From assembly GCA_023419535.1 (NCBI GenBank), contig JAEZXX010000034.1:65959-129958 (forward strand): a stretch of DNA of 64,000 nt, read 5' to 3'. The translations under genes were made by a program, and so were the position numbers. Position 1 is the stretch's first letter. Each line of letters starts with the position of its first letter. Below are positions 49,573 to 57,820 of this stretch, piece after piece. The stretch is from Pseudomonadota bacterium (GTDB taxonomy: Bacteria; Pseudomonadota; Alphaproteobacteria; Rhizobiales; Rhizobiaceae). The notes under the pieces are model-generated. The model saw only the letters and a list, made by a program, of their open reading frames with translations, was not told the DNA's origin and did no database searches.

Positions 49573-50913
49573 ATGCAGACCCATTTCTCCCCCGCCCAGC
49601 TCGCCGATCCCGAGACCGCGCATTCGGAAGGCATCATCCGCAAATGCGTGCATTGCGGGTTCTGCACGGCGACCTGCCCGACCTACGTCACGCTCGGCAA
49701 CGAACTCGACTCTCCGCGCGGGCGCATCTACCTCGTCAAGGAAATGCTGGAGAACGATCGGCCGGCGGACGAGAAGGTGGTCAAGCATATCGACCGCTGC
49801 CTCTCCTGCCTCGCCTGCATGACGACGTGCCCGTCCGGCGTGAACTACATGCACCTCGTCGACCACGCGCGGACCCACATCGAGCGCACCTACCGGCGGC
49901 CGCTCCTCGACCGCCTGATCCGCTCGATTTTGGCCGCGACGCTTCCCTATCCGAACCGGTTTCGCGCGAGCCTGACGCTGGCGAAGCTCGGACGCCCCTT
50001 CGCCGGGCTGTTCGACGCGGTCAAGCCGCTGAAGCCGCTGGCGGCGATGCTGCGGCTCGCGCCGTCGTCGGTTCCAAGCGACTCGGCCGTCAATCGTCCG
50101 GCGGTCCACCCGGCGAAGGGCACGCGCCGGAAGCGCGTCGCGTTGCTTCGCGGCTGCGCCCAATCCGTGCTCGACCCGACGATCAACGAGGCGACGGTGC
50201 GGCTGCTGACGCGCCTCGGCGTCGAGGTGGTGGTGCCGGAGGGGGAGGGCTGCTGCGGCGCGCTCGTCCACCACATGGGACGCGAAGGCCAAGCGCTCGC
50301 CTCGGCTCGCAACAATGTCGACGTCTGGACGAGGCTGATCGAGCGGAGAGGGCTCGACGCCATCGTCATCACCGCGTCGGGCTGCGGCACGACCATCAAG
50401 GACTATGGCCATATGCTGCGGCTGGACGAGGCCTATGCGGCCAAGGCCGCGCGGGTCTCGTCGCTCGCCAAGGACGTGACCGAGTTCCTGTCGGAGCTCG
50501 AACTGCCGCTCCCCACGAACCCCGGCAACGCGGTCGTCGCCTACCATTCCGCCTGTTCGATGCAGCACGGCCAGAGGATCACCGCCAAGCCGAAGGTGCT
50601 GCTCGCGCAGGCCGGCTTCACGGTGCGCGACGTGCCGGAAGGGCATCTATGCTGCGGCTCGGCGGGCACCTACAACATCCTGCAGCCCGAGATCGCCGCC
50701 AAGCTCCGCGACCGCAAGGTCCGCAACATCGAGAGCGTCGCCCCGCAGGTGATCGCGACCGGCAATATCGGCTGCATGACGCAGATCGGGTCGGGCACGT
50801 CCATCCCGATCGTCCACACGGTGGAACTTCTCGACTGGGCGTTCGGCGGCGAGCGCCCTGCGCGCCTCGCGCATATCGAGCCCTCCGCGTCTGTGCTGGA
50901 AGCCGCAGAATAG
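49573..50913 (+). CDS. glcF: Glycolate oxidase iron-sulphur subunit GlcF
   Basis: A 446-residue protein with two 4Fe-4S ferredoxin motifs, CVHCGFCTATCP and CLSCLACMTTCP, followed by two CCG domains (GCCGALVHHMG and LCCGSAGTYN). It carries electrons from GlcDE to the quinone pool. The gene is separated from glcE only by the DUF433/DUF5615 pair, with no terminator between them that I can see. Confidence 0.95.
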   Translation: MQTHFSPAQLADPETAHSEGIIRKCVHCGFCTATCPTYVTLGNELDSPRGRIYLVKEMLENDRPADEKVVKHIDRCLSCLACMTTCPSGVNYMHLVDHARTHIERTYRRPLLDRLIRSILAATLPYPNRFRASLTLAKLGRPFAGLFDAVKPLKPLAAMLRLAPSSVPSDSAVNRPAVHPAKGTRRKRVALLRGCAQSVLDPTINEATVRLLTRLGVEVVVPEGEGCCGALVHHMGREGQALASARNNVDVWTRLIERRGLDAIVITASGCGTTIKDYGHMLRLDEAYAAKAARVSSLAKDVTEFLSELELPLPTNPGNAVVAYHSACSMQHGQRITAKPKVLLAQAGFTVRDVPEGHLCCGSAGTYNILQPEIAAKLRDRKVRNIESVAPQVIATGNIGCMTQIGSGTSIPIVHTVELLDWAFGGERPARLAHIEPSASVLEAAE

Positions 50914-50971
50914 CGTTCCGCCCGTCGCGGCGGGGCGGAACGAGACGTTCGCGAATGTCCTGTCGCCCGAA

Positions 50972-50998
50972 ACGAAAGGGCCCGCCGAAGCGGGCCCC
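50972..50998 (-). terminator. Terminator of the 51-kb L,D-transpeptidase gene
   Basis: GGGCCCGC pairs with GCGGGCCC over a CGAA loop, followed on the minus strand by CTTTCGTTT. On the plus strand there is no T tract, so glcF may or may not share it. Confidence 0.7.
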
Positions 50999-51028
50999 AT
51001 AGCTCCGTAGGATCAGCCTATGCCGATC

Positions 51029-51799
51029 CTACTGGATGCGCGAGCCGAACAGGGCGCCCAGAAGCGTCGGGCGCTCCGCGCTCGCGGCGCGGACGGTGCC
51101 GGTCTCGACGAGCACGCGGTTGATGTCCTGGCCCGCGCCGAGCACGACCACCTTGGTGCCGCGGTTGACGCGGGAATAAAGGTGCTCGACGTCCTCGTTC
51201 ATCATGCGGATGCAGCCGGACGACATCTCCTGCCCGATGGTCCAGGGCTGGTTGGTGCCGTGGATGCGGTACAGCGTGTCCCGCCCGCCCTGATAAAGGT
51301 AGAGCGCGCGTGCGCCGAGCGGGTTCTCCGGACCACCGGCCATGTAGGCCGGCAGGATGCGGCCCTTGGCGGCCTCGCGGCGGCGCATCTCGGCCGGCGG
51401 GGTCCAACCCGGCCACTCGGCCTTGCGGTTCACCGTCGCGGTGCCCGACCAGCCGAAACCCTCCTTGCCGACGCCCACCCCGTAGCGCACCGCCGTGCCG
51501 TCGCCCTGGATGTGGTAGAGGAACTTGTTGCGCGTATCGACCACGATCGTCCCGGCGCGCTCGCCGGTCGAGACGGTGACGACGCGGCGGTCGAAGCGGG
51601 CGTCGGGACGCGGCATTGCCGCGGCGCCGGCCTGGCCGCGCTGCATGCGGTAGATTCGTTGAGGCTGGTTCTGCTGGCCTTCGACCCACCGCTGGCTGCC
51701 GAAATCGTAGTAGCGGGTCTGCTGGGCGTCTGCGGTCTGCACGCCGGCAAAGCCGATCACGCCGGCCACGAGGGCGGCGGCCATCATCCTGATCGTCAT
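51029..51799 (-). CDS. L,D-transpeptidase (YkuD) with signal peptide
   Basis: A 256-residue secreted enzyme (signal peptide 1-25, ending ADA). The catalytic motif HGTNQPWTIGQEMSSGCIRMMNED and the phrases AGTIVVDTRNKFLYHI, FGWSGTATVNRKAEWPGWTPP and NPLGARALYLY are intact. It makes 3-3 cross-links or attaches proteins to peptidoglycan. An arginine/glutamine-rich stretch follows the signal. Immediately behind another family member (51.9-52.8 kb), with 136 bases between. Confidence 0.93.
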   Translation of the reverse strand: MTIRMMAAALVAGVIGFAGVQTADAQQTRYYDFGSQRWVEGQQNQPQRIYRMQRGQAGAAAMPRPDARFDRRVVTVSTGERAGTIVVDTRNKFLYHIQGDGTAVRYGVGVGKEGFGWSGTATVNRKAEWPGWTPPAEMRRREAAKGRILPAYMAGGPENPLGARALYLYQGGRDTLYRIHGTNQPWTIGQEMSSGCIRMMNEDVEHLYSRVNRGTKVVVLGAGQDINRVLVETGTVRAASAERPTLLGALFGSRIQ

Positions 51800-51869
51800 G
51801 GGTTCAACCCTTTTCCGTTCTTGCGGACGGCCAGGCCGCCCCTCCAGCTTGTTGTCGGAGAAATGACGA

Positions 51870-51892
51870 AGGGTGCCTTGCGGTTGCACCCT
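51870..51892 (-). terminator. Possible terminator of the 52-kb L,D-transpeptidase gene
   Basis: AGGGTGC pairs with GCACCCT across a nine-base loop on the minus strand, followed by TCGTCATTTC, 44-66 bases after the upstream transpeptidase stop. The T tract is poor, so read-through into the next gene is likely. Confidence 0.45.
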
Positions 51893-51935
51893 CTCGTCGT
51901 GTCTTCGCCATAAAGTGAACGCTTTCCGCCCGGCC

Positions 51936-52817
51936 TCAGATCACCACGACCTTCGCCCCGACCGGCACGCGGCCGTAGAGGTCGATGACGTCCTCGTTGC
52001 GCATCCGGATGCAGCCCGACGAGACGGCGGTGCCGATCGTCCAGGGCTGGTTGGTGCCGTGGATGCGATAGAGGGTCGAGCCGAGATAGAGCGCGCGGGC
52101 GCCGAGCGGGTTCTCCGGACCGCCGGGCATGTGGGCCGGCAGGACGACGCCCTTGGCGCGTTCGCGGGCGATCATCTCGCGCGGCGGGGTCCAGCCCGGC
52201 CATTCCGCCTTGCGCGTCACGCGCTCGGTGCCGCGCCACGAGAAGCCCTCCTTGCCGACGCCGACGCCGTAGCGCATCGCCTGCCCGCCTTTTCCGACGA
52301 GGTAGAGGAACTTGGCGTTCGTATCGATGACGATGGTCCCCGGCGCATGGGCGGTCCGGTACTGGACCGTCTGCGGCAGCCAGACCGGATCGAGCGTATG
52401 GGCCGGATGGACGGCGACCGCGCGTCGGGCCGGGGCCGCGACGGGGTGAACCGGGACGACCACCGGCTGCGCGGGCACGACGCGATGCTCGATCACCGGT
52501 CGTGCGTGGGCTGAAGGGTGGGGCGCGACGATGACCACCGTCGGCGGGCGCGGCGTCAGCCCGCCCATCGGGTGGACGAGGCCGTCCGGACCGACGACGC
52601 CGACCGGGATGTTGCCTTCGAACACGACCTGCCCGTAGGAGCGCGGCACGCCGCCCCGGTACTCGACCGCGACGCCCGCCGAGGGCGAGAGTTGCAGGAC
52701 GCGGTCGCCGGCGAGCGACCGGGGCAGGGGCGCGTAGTGCGTGTCGCGCGCTTGGGTCTGCGCGGGGAGCGACAGGGCGGCGGCGAGCGCCAGGAAGGGC
52801 AGGGCGGGGCGGACCAT
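51936..52817 (-). CDS. L,D-transpeptidase (YkuD) with Pro/His/Val-rich linker
   Basis: A 293-residue secreted enzyme (signal peptide to about residue 23, QTQA). Between residues about 95 and 155 lies a low-complexity stretch rich in Pro, His, Val and Ala (VIVAPHPSAHARPVIEHRVVPAQP). The catalytic domain has AGTIVIDT-like PGTIVIDTNAKFLYLV, FSWRGTERV, NPLGARALYLGSTLYRIHGTNQPWTIGTAVSSGCIRMRNED. It is transcribed with the next transpeptidase gene or upstream of it in tandem. Confidence 0.92.
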   Translation of the reverse strand: MVRPALPFLALAAALSLPAQTQARDTHYAPLPRSLAGDRVLQLSPSAGVAVEYRGGVPRSYGQVVFEGNIPVGVVGPDGLVHPMGGLTPRPPTVVIVAPHPSAHARPVIEHRVVPAQPVVVPVHPVAAPARRAVAVHPAHTLDPVWLPQTVQYRTAHAPGTIVIDTNAKFLYLVGKGGQAMRYGVGVGKEGFSWRGTERVTRKAEWPGWTPPREMIARERAKGVVLPAHMPGGPENPLGARALYLGSTLYRIHGTNQPWTIGTAVSSGCIRMRNEDVIDLYGRVPVGAKVVVI

Positions 52818-52977
52818 GGCGTCCTCGAAGACGTTTCGCTTGGGTCGAGGATGAACGGCGAGCGCCGAGGAATGGTGAAGGCGAACAGGGCCTTGGCGCG
52901 GATCTTTGTGAGCAGGGTTAAGAGGCCGTTTCCGATCGTCCTTGCCAAAGCGTTTCCGCCGCGCCAGACGGAGGGAC

Positions 52978-53613
52978 ATGGAGACGAGTGGCATCCTCAC
53001 CGGATCGGACGGCACCGCGCGCTGTGCCTGGGCGAGCGCGGATGCGCTGTACCAGCGCTACCACGACTCCGAATGGGGCCGCCCGCAGGGCGACAGCCGG
53101 GCCCTGTTCGAGAAGCTCTGTCTCGAGGGGTTCCAGGCGGGTCTGTCCTGGATCACGATCCTGCGCAAGCGCGAGGCCTTCCGCGCGCATTTCGACGGGT
53201 TCGAGATCGACCGCGTGGCCGAGTTCGGCGAGCCCGACATTGAGCGCATGCTCGCCGATCCCGGCATCATCCGGCACCGCGGCAAGATCGAGGCCACGAT
53301 CGGCAACGCCAAGGCGGTGCGGTCGCTGGAGCAGCGCGAAGGTCGCTCCTTCGCCGCGTTCCTCTGGAGCTTCGAGCCGAAGCCGCCGGAACGGCCGGTG
53401 CGTGTGACGCTCGACTGGATGCGCGCCAACACGGTGACGCCGGCGTCCAGCGCCCTGTCGAAGGCTTTGCGCAAGGCCGGCTTCCGCTTCGTCGGCCCGA
53501 CGACCTGCCACGCTTTCATGGAAGCGATGGGGATCGTGAACGACCATATGGAGGGCTGCGCCTGCCGCGCCGCTTGCGAGGCCGAGCGCAGGGCGTTCGC
53601 GCGGCCGGAGTAG
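52978..53613 (+). CDS. tag: DNA-3-methyladenine glycosylase I
   Basis: A 211-residue base-excision enzyme removing 3-methyladenine. It contains CAWASADALYQRYHDSEWG, LCLEGFQAGLSWITILRKREAFR, FRFVGPTTCHAFMEAMGIVNDH and a final CACRAAC; the first cysteine, the HDSEWG region and the last two form the zinc snap of TagI. An ATG at 52978 with CGGAGGG in front is chosen over one 36 bases earlier. It is divergent from the transpeptidase pair, and with Ada at 10.7 kb it shows two alkylation-repair activities in this window. Confidence 0.94.
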   Translation: METSGILTGSDGTARCAWASADALYQRYHDSEWGRPQGDSRALFEKLCLEGFQAGLSWITILRKREAFRAHFDGFEIDRVAEFGEPDIERMLADPGIIRHRGKIEATIGNAKAVRSLEQREGRSFAAFLWSFEPKPPERPVRVTLDWMRANTVTPASSALSKALRKAGFRFVGPTTCHAFMEAMGIVNDHMEGCACRAACEAERRAFARPE

Positions 53614-53631
53614 ACGAGGCTCCGAAACTTC

Positions 53632-53690
53632 GCCTTCTCCCGCAGGTGGGAGAAGGTCCCGGCAGGGGGATGAGGGCTTCGAGGGGCTCG
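53632..53690. repeat. REP-like palindromic repeat, copy 1
   Basis: A hairpin CCTTCTCCC-GCAGGT-GGGAGAAGG (53633-53656) followed by TC(C)CGGCAGGGGGATGAGGGCTTCGA, nearly identical to 60570-60629. It lies between tag and hisS. Confidence 0.8.
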
Positions 53691-53833
53691 GCGTTCGAAG
53701 ACGACGTCTTCCCGGACTTCTTCCAAAACTTGCCGCAAAACGGCCCATCCGGTAGGACGCGCGGACGATTGTCCGCTTCGTCCTGCCGCTTTCGCGCAGG
53801 ATCGTCGACCCAGCGATAGGCGTGCCGTTCCCC

Positions 53834-55396
53834 ATGGCCGAGAAGAAAAAGAAGAAGCCGACCCGCGTCGTGGCGCGGTCCCCGCGCGGGTTCGTGGACC
53901 GCGACGCGGCCGATCTGCGCGCGCAAGGCCGGATGCTGGAGACGATCCGCCGCGTCTACGAGACCTACGGGTTCGAGCCGGTCGAGACGCCGATGTTCGA
54001 GTACACGGACGCGCTCGGCAAGTTCCTGCCCGATCAGGACCGCCCGAACGAAGGCGTTTTCTCGCTGGAGGACGACGACGGTGAGTGGCTGAGCCTGCGT
54101 TACGACCTCACCGCGCCGCTCGCGCGGTACGTGGCGGAGAACTTCGAGGAGCTACCGAAGCCCTACCGCTCCTACCGGGCCGGCTACGTCTTCCGCAACG
54201 AGAAGCCGGGGCCGGGCCGTTTTCGCCAGTTCATGCAGTTCGACGCCGACATCGTCGGCGCCCCGAACGTCTCGGCGGACGCCGAGATGGCCATGATGAT
54301 GGCCGACACGATGGAGGCCCTCGGCATCCCGCGCGGCCAGTACGTGATCCGGGTGAACAACCGGAAGGTGCTGGACGCTCTGCTCGACGCAGTCGGCCTG
54401 CAGGACGATGCCGAGCGTCGCCTCACCGTCCTGCGCGCGCTCGACAAGTTCGACAAGTTCGGCCTCGAGGGCGTCGTCCTGCTGCTCGGTGCCGGCCGCA
54501 AGGACGAGAGCGGCGACTACACCAAGGGCGCGGGCCTGACGTCCGAGCAGATCGATCTCCTCGTGAACACGATCGGCTGGGGCGAGGCGGGCTCCGGCGT
54601 CGCGAGCACGCAGCCGCAGGGCGACGGTCTGACGATCATGAACCTCGGTGACGCTCTTGACGCGGCCGGCGTGTCTCGAGAGGGCGCCGACGAACTGCAT
54701 TCGATCCAGTCGATGGTCGAAGCCGCCGGTTATGCCGACGGGCGCGTTCAGATCGACCCCTCCGTCGTGCGCGGGCTCGAATACTACACCGGTCCGGTCT
54801 TCGAGGCGGAACTGCTCTTCGACGTCGTCAACGAGAAGGGCGAAAAGGTCCGCTTCGGCTCGGTCGGTGGGGGCGGGCGCTACGACGGGCTCGTCTCGCG
54901 CTTCCTGTCGACCCCCGTTCCGGCCACCGGCTTCTCGATCGGCGTCTCGCGCCTGCAGGCCGCACTGAAGAATCTCGGCCGGCTCTCCGACGAGGGCGCG
55001 ACGGGCCCGGTCGTCGTCACCGTCATGGACCGCGACCGGATGGCGGACTACCAGGCGATGGCGGCCAAGCTCCGCGCCGCCTTGAACGCGCCGGGCGAGC
55101 CGATCGTCCCCGTCGAGGTTTTCCAGGGCAACCCGAAGCAGTTCGGCAAGCAGCTCCAGTACGCTGACCGTCGCGGCGCACCCGTCGTGATCATCCAGGG
55201 CGGCGACGAGAAGGCGGCCGGACAGGTCCAGGTCAAGGACATGGCGGCGGGGGCGCAGGCATCGGAGGGCGTCGAGGACAATGCCGAGTGGCGGGCGATG
55301 CGCGCCGGCCAGGAGCTGGTGGACTACACGCCGGAGGCTCCCGAAGCCCTGACCGAGCGCGTGCGCGCCATCCTCGCCCGGCGGGCGGGCGCGTGA
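53834..55396 (+). CDS. hisS: Histidyl-tRNA synthetase
   Basis: A 520-residue class II synthetase. Motif 1 region FEPVETPMFEYTDALGKF, motif 2 YRAGYVFRNEKPGPGRFRQFMQFDADIVG, the histidine A region GLEYYTGPVFEAEL, and motif 3 GGGGRYDGLVSRF then FSIGVSRL are all recognisable. A basic N-terminal KKKKKP stretch precedes it. It ends overlapped by the GTG of hisZ (GTGA), so hisS and the HisRS-like hisZ are coupled. Confidence 0.95.
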   Translation: MAEKKKKKPTRVVARSPRGFVDRDAADLRAQGRMLETIRRVYETYGFEPVETPMFEYTDALGKFLPDQDRPNEGVFSLEDDDGEWLSLRYDLTAPLARYVAENFEELPKPYRSYRAGYVFRNEKPGPGRFRQFMQFDADIVGAPNVSADAEMAMMMADTMEALGIPRGQYVIRVNNRKVLDALLDAVGLQDDAERRLTVLRALDKFDKFGLEGVVLLLGAGRKDESGDYTKGAGLTSEQIDLLVNTIGWGEAGSGVASTQPQGDGLTIMNLGDALDAAGVSREGADELHSIQSMVEAAGYADGRVQIDPSVVRGLEYYTGPVFEAELLFDVVNEKGEKVRFGSVGGGGRYDGLVSRFLSTPVPATGFSIGVSRLQAALKNLGRLSDEGATGPVVVTVMDRDRMADYQAMAAKLRAALNAPGEPIVPVEVFQGNPKQFGKQLQYADRRGAPVVIIQGGDEKAAGQVQVKDMAAGAQASEGVEDNAEWRAMRAGQELVDYTPEAPEALTERVRAILARRAGA

Positions 55397-56535
55397 GCGC
55401 GGTGCCGGCCTTCGAGGGCGCGCTCGACGTCTTCTTCGAGGCGGCGGGCGCTCGATCCGTCGACGTGCCGATCCTCCAGCCGGCCGAGCCCTATCTTGAC
55501 ACGGCCGGCGAAGCGCTGCGCCGCCGCATCTTCCTGACGCGCGGCGACGGCGGCAAGTCGCTGTGCCTGCGACCGGACTTCACCATTCCCGTCGCGCTCG
55601 CCCACATCCAGACCGGGCAGGGCCTGCCGCGGCGCTATGCCTATCGCGGCCTCGTCTTCCGGCAGGACCGGGACGGCCCGGCCGAGTTCCTTCAGGCGGG
55701 CATCGAGGATCTCGGCACCGAGGATCTGGCCGAAGCCGACGCCGCCTCGATCGCCGATGCCGCCAAGGCGCTGACGGCCTGCGGCATCGACCTCGGCGCG
55801 CTCGACGCGGTGATCGGCGATCAGGCGCTGTTCGAGGCGTTCCTGCGCACGCTCGGCCTGCCCGCCGGCTGGCAGCGCCGGCTCGTGCGCACCTTCGGCA
55901 GCGACGCGTTGCTGCGCGAGGCGATGGAGGCGCTGCGGCGCGGCGGACAGGCCCCGGCCTCGATCGACCCCGATCTCGTGGAGATCGCGCGCGCGCGCGA
56001 CATCGACCAGCTCGCCGCCGAGATCGCAGACCGGATGGAGGAGGGCGGCCTGCCGCCCAATCGCGGCCGCTCGCCGCTGGAGGTCGCGCTGCGGCTGATC
56101 GAGAAGGTGGAGGCCGCCGAGGCCCGGCTCGACGAGGCGCTCCTGGAGCGCCTGACGCGGTTCCTCGCCATCGACGTGCCGCTCGACCGGGCGTCGGAGG
56201 CACTTTCCTCGACCGGCACCGCGCTCGGAGCGGCCAAGACCCTGTTCGAGGCCCGGCTGGACGCGCTGTCGAAGGCGGATGTCGATCTTTCGGCGCTGCG
56301 CTATCGCGCGGCCTTCGGCCGCCCCCTCGACTACTACACCGGCATGGTCTTCGAGATGAACGCCGCCGGCATCGGCACGCTCGCCGGCGGCGGGCGCTAC
56401 GACCGGCTCGTCTCCTATCTCGGGGCGCACCGGCCGATCCCGGCCGTCGGCTTCTCGCTCTGGCTCGACCGGGTCGCGCGTGCAACCGCATCGGCCGGAG
56501 ATCGGAATCGATCCTCGGAAAAGCCCGATGCGTAG
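55393..56535 (+). CDS. hisZ: ATP phosphoribosyltransferase regulatory subunit HisZ
   Basis: A 380-residue HisRS-like protein without the anticodon-binding domain. It has the catalytic-core relics CLRPDFTIPVALAH, YAYRGLVFRQDRDGP, FLQAGIEDLGTED, and GRPLDYYTGMVFEMNAAGIG with GGGRYDRLVSYLG. In bacteria with a short HisG it forms the catalytic complex for the first step of histidine synthesis and senses histidine. The GTG start overlaps the hisS stop, and its last codons lie within the palindromic repeat at 56488-56590. Confidence 0.93.
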   Translation: MSAVPAFEGALDVFFEAAGARSVDVPILQPAEPYLDTAGEALRRRIFLTRGDGGKSLCLRPDFTIPVALAHIQTGQGLPRRYAYRGLVFRQDRDGPAEFLQAGIEDLGTEDLAEADAASIADAAKALTACGIDLGALDAVIGDQALFEAFLRTLGLPAGWQRRLVRTFGSDALLREAMEALRRGGQAPASIDPDLVEIARARDIDQLAAEIADRMEEGGLPPNRGRSPLEVALRLIEKVEAAEARLDEALLERLTRFLAIDVPLDRASEALSSTGTALGAAKTLFEARLDALSKADVDLSALRYRAAFGRPLDYYTGMVFEMNAAGIGTLAGGGRYDRLVSYLGAHRPIPAVGFSLWLDRVARATASAGDRNRSSEKPDA

Positions 56536-56590
56536 ATTCGACGTGATTGAGCGGCCTGTGTGCGTCCGAAAGGATGCGCGGCGCTCGAAG
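56488..56590 (+). repeat. Dispersed palindromic repeat, copy B (overlaps the hisZ stop)
   Basis: Aligns with 15085-15179 along about 95-103 bases. Two potential hairpins: GCATCGG (56488-56494) pairing with CCGATGC (56525-56531), and GCGTCC-GAAA-GGATGC. It covers the last 16 codons of hisZ and most of the 66-base hisZ-hisG gap, so hairpins would form in the his message. See copy A. Confidence 0.75.
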
Positions 56591-56601
56591 GGGAGCGCCG
56601 C

Positions 56602-57288
56602 ATGAGCCTCGTCCTCGCCATTCCCTCCAAGGGCCGCCTGAAGGACCAGACGGTCGGCGCGCTCGCCAAGGCCGGCATCCGCGTCATCTCCGACGAGGAC
56701 ACGCGCTCCTATCGCACGCGCGTGGAAGGCATCGACGGGCTGGAGGTGCAGCTTCTCTCCGCTTCCGAAATCGCGCGCGAACTGCGCGACGGCGCGGTGC
56801 ATCTCGGCGTCACGGGCGAAGACCTCCTGCGCGAGACGGCGCCGGACTTCTCCGAGACGATTGAGATCGTGGCGCGGCTCGGCTTCGGCCATGCCGACGT
56901 CGTCGTGGCCGTCCCCGATTCATGGGTCGACGTGACGACCATGGAGGATCTGAACGACGTCGCGGGCTCGTTCCGCCAGCGCCACGGGCGCCGCATCCGG
57001 ATCGCGACCAAGTACTGGCGGCTGACGCAGAGCTTCCTGTCGCGCACCCACGGCATCCAGACCTACCGGATCGTGGAAAGCCTCGGGGCGACGGAAGGGG
57101 CGCCGGCGAGCGGCTCGGCAGACATCATCGTCGACATCACCACGTCCGGCTCGACGCTTTCGGCCAACCGGCTGCGCGTCCTCTCGGACGGGGTGATCCT
57201 GTCCTCGCAGGCCTGCCTCGCCCGCTCGCTGAAGGCGGGGGAGGACGGCGCCGGAACGCTGGAGGAGATCCGGCGCCGCATGGGGTGA
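56602..57288 (+). CDS. hisG: ATP phosphoribosyltransferase, short form
   Basis: A 228-residue short-form HisG, which condenses ATP and PRPP in the first step of histidine synthesis. The N-terminus LVLAIPSKGRLKDQT, the PRPP-binding phrase SADIIVDITTSGSTLSANRLRVL and the length mark the type that needs HisZ and lacks the C-terminal ACT-like regulatory domain. The ATG at 56602 is preceded by GGGGAGCG. It follows hisZ across the palindromic repeat. Confidence 0.95.
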   Translation: MSLVLAIPSKGRLKDQTVGALAKAGIRVISDEDTRSYRTRVEGIDGLEVQLLSASEIARELRDGAVHLGVTGEDLLRETAPDFSETIEIVARLGFGHADVVVAVPDSWVDVTTMEDLNDVAGSFRQRHGRRIRIATKYWRLTQSFLSRTHGIQTYRIVESLGATEGAPASGSADIIVDITTSGSTLSANRLRVLSDGVILSSQACLARSLKAGEDGAGTLEEIRRRMG

Positions 57289-57319
57289 GGCGCCGCGAAG
57301 GCGGCGCCGTCACGTCGCG

Positions 57320-57697
57320 TCAGTAGCGCGAGACGCGGGCCTTGCGGTCGAGCGCGAAGGCGCCCGGCCCGTAGGCGGCCAGGAACACGTAGCCGCCGGC
57401 CAGCGCGAAGTTCTTCAGGATGGCCGACATGTCGCCCATGTGCCCGATGAAGGCGGCGGCGACCGAGAAGGCCGCGAGCGCGAGGGCGGCCGCCATGGTC
57501 TGGAAGCCGATCAGAACGAGCACGCCGGCGATCAGCTCGAAGGCGCCGACGAGATAGGCCGCGGCGACGCCGCCCGGCACGCCGAGCGAGCCGAGATAGC
57601 CGGCGAAGCCTTCGGCGCCCGTCAGCTTGCCGAAGCCGCCGACGATGAAGATGACCGCCATCGCGACGCGCGCGACGAGGAGAACGATGGGGTTCAA
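57320..57697 (-). CDS. DoxX-family membrane protein
   Basis: A 125-residue protein with four hydrophobic helices and the DoxX pattern: VARVAMAVIFIVGGFGKLTG at the start, then VPGGVAAAYLVGAFELIAGVLVLIGFQT and a final KNFALAGGYVFLAAYG. DoxX proteins act in electron-transfer or thiol-stress systems, but the role of this one is not known. The start is a TTG at 57697 with GGAG seven bases upstream. It converges with hisG, 31 bases away. Confidence 0.85.
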   Translation of the reverse strand: MNPIVLLVARVAMAVIFIVGGFGKLTGAEGFAGYLGSLGVPGGVAAAYLVGAFELIAGVLVLIGFQTMAAALALAAFSVAAAFIGHMGDMSAILKNFALAGGYVFLAAYGPGAFALDRKARVSRY

Positions 57698-57767
57698 GGC
57701 AGTGCTCCGTTGAGTGTGCACTGCACTCCTACTGCGGTTCGACGACAATCGGAACACGGCGGCGAAG

Positions 57768-57802
57768 CGACTGATCGTTCACCGCAGGCGAACGATCAGT
57801 CG
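57768..57802. promoter_or_regulatory. 13-bp perfect inverted repeat between doxX and fumC
   Basis: CGACTGATCGTTC and GAACGATCAGTCG are exact reverse complements separated by nine bases. There is no T tract on either side, so it could be a weak transcript end for fumC or a protein-binding site near the doxX promoter. Confidence 0.7.
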
Positions 57803-57820
57803 GATTGGGCTCTCGAAATC

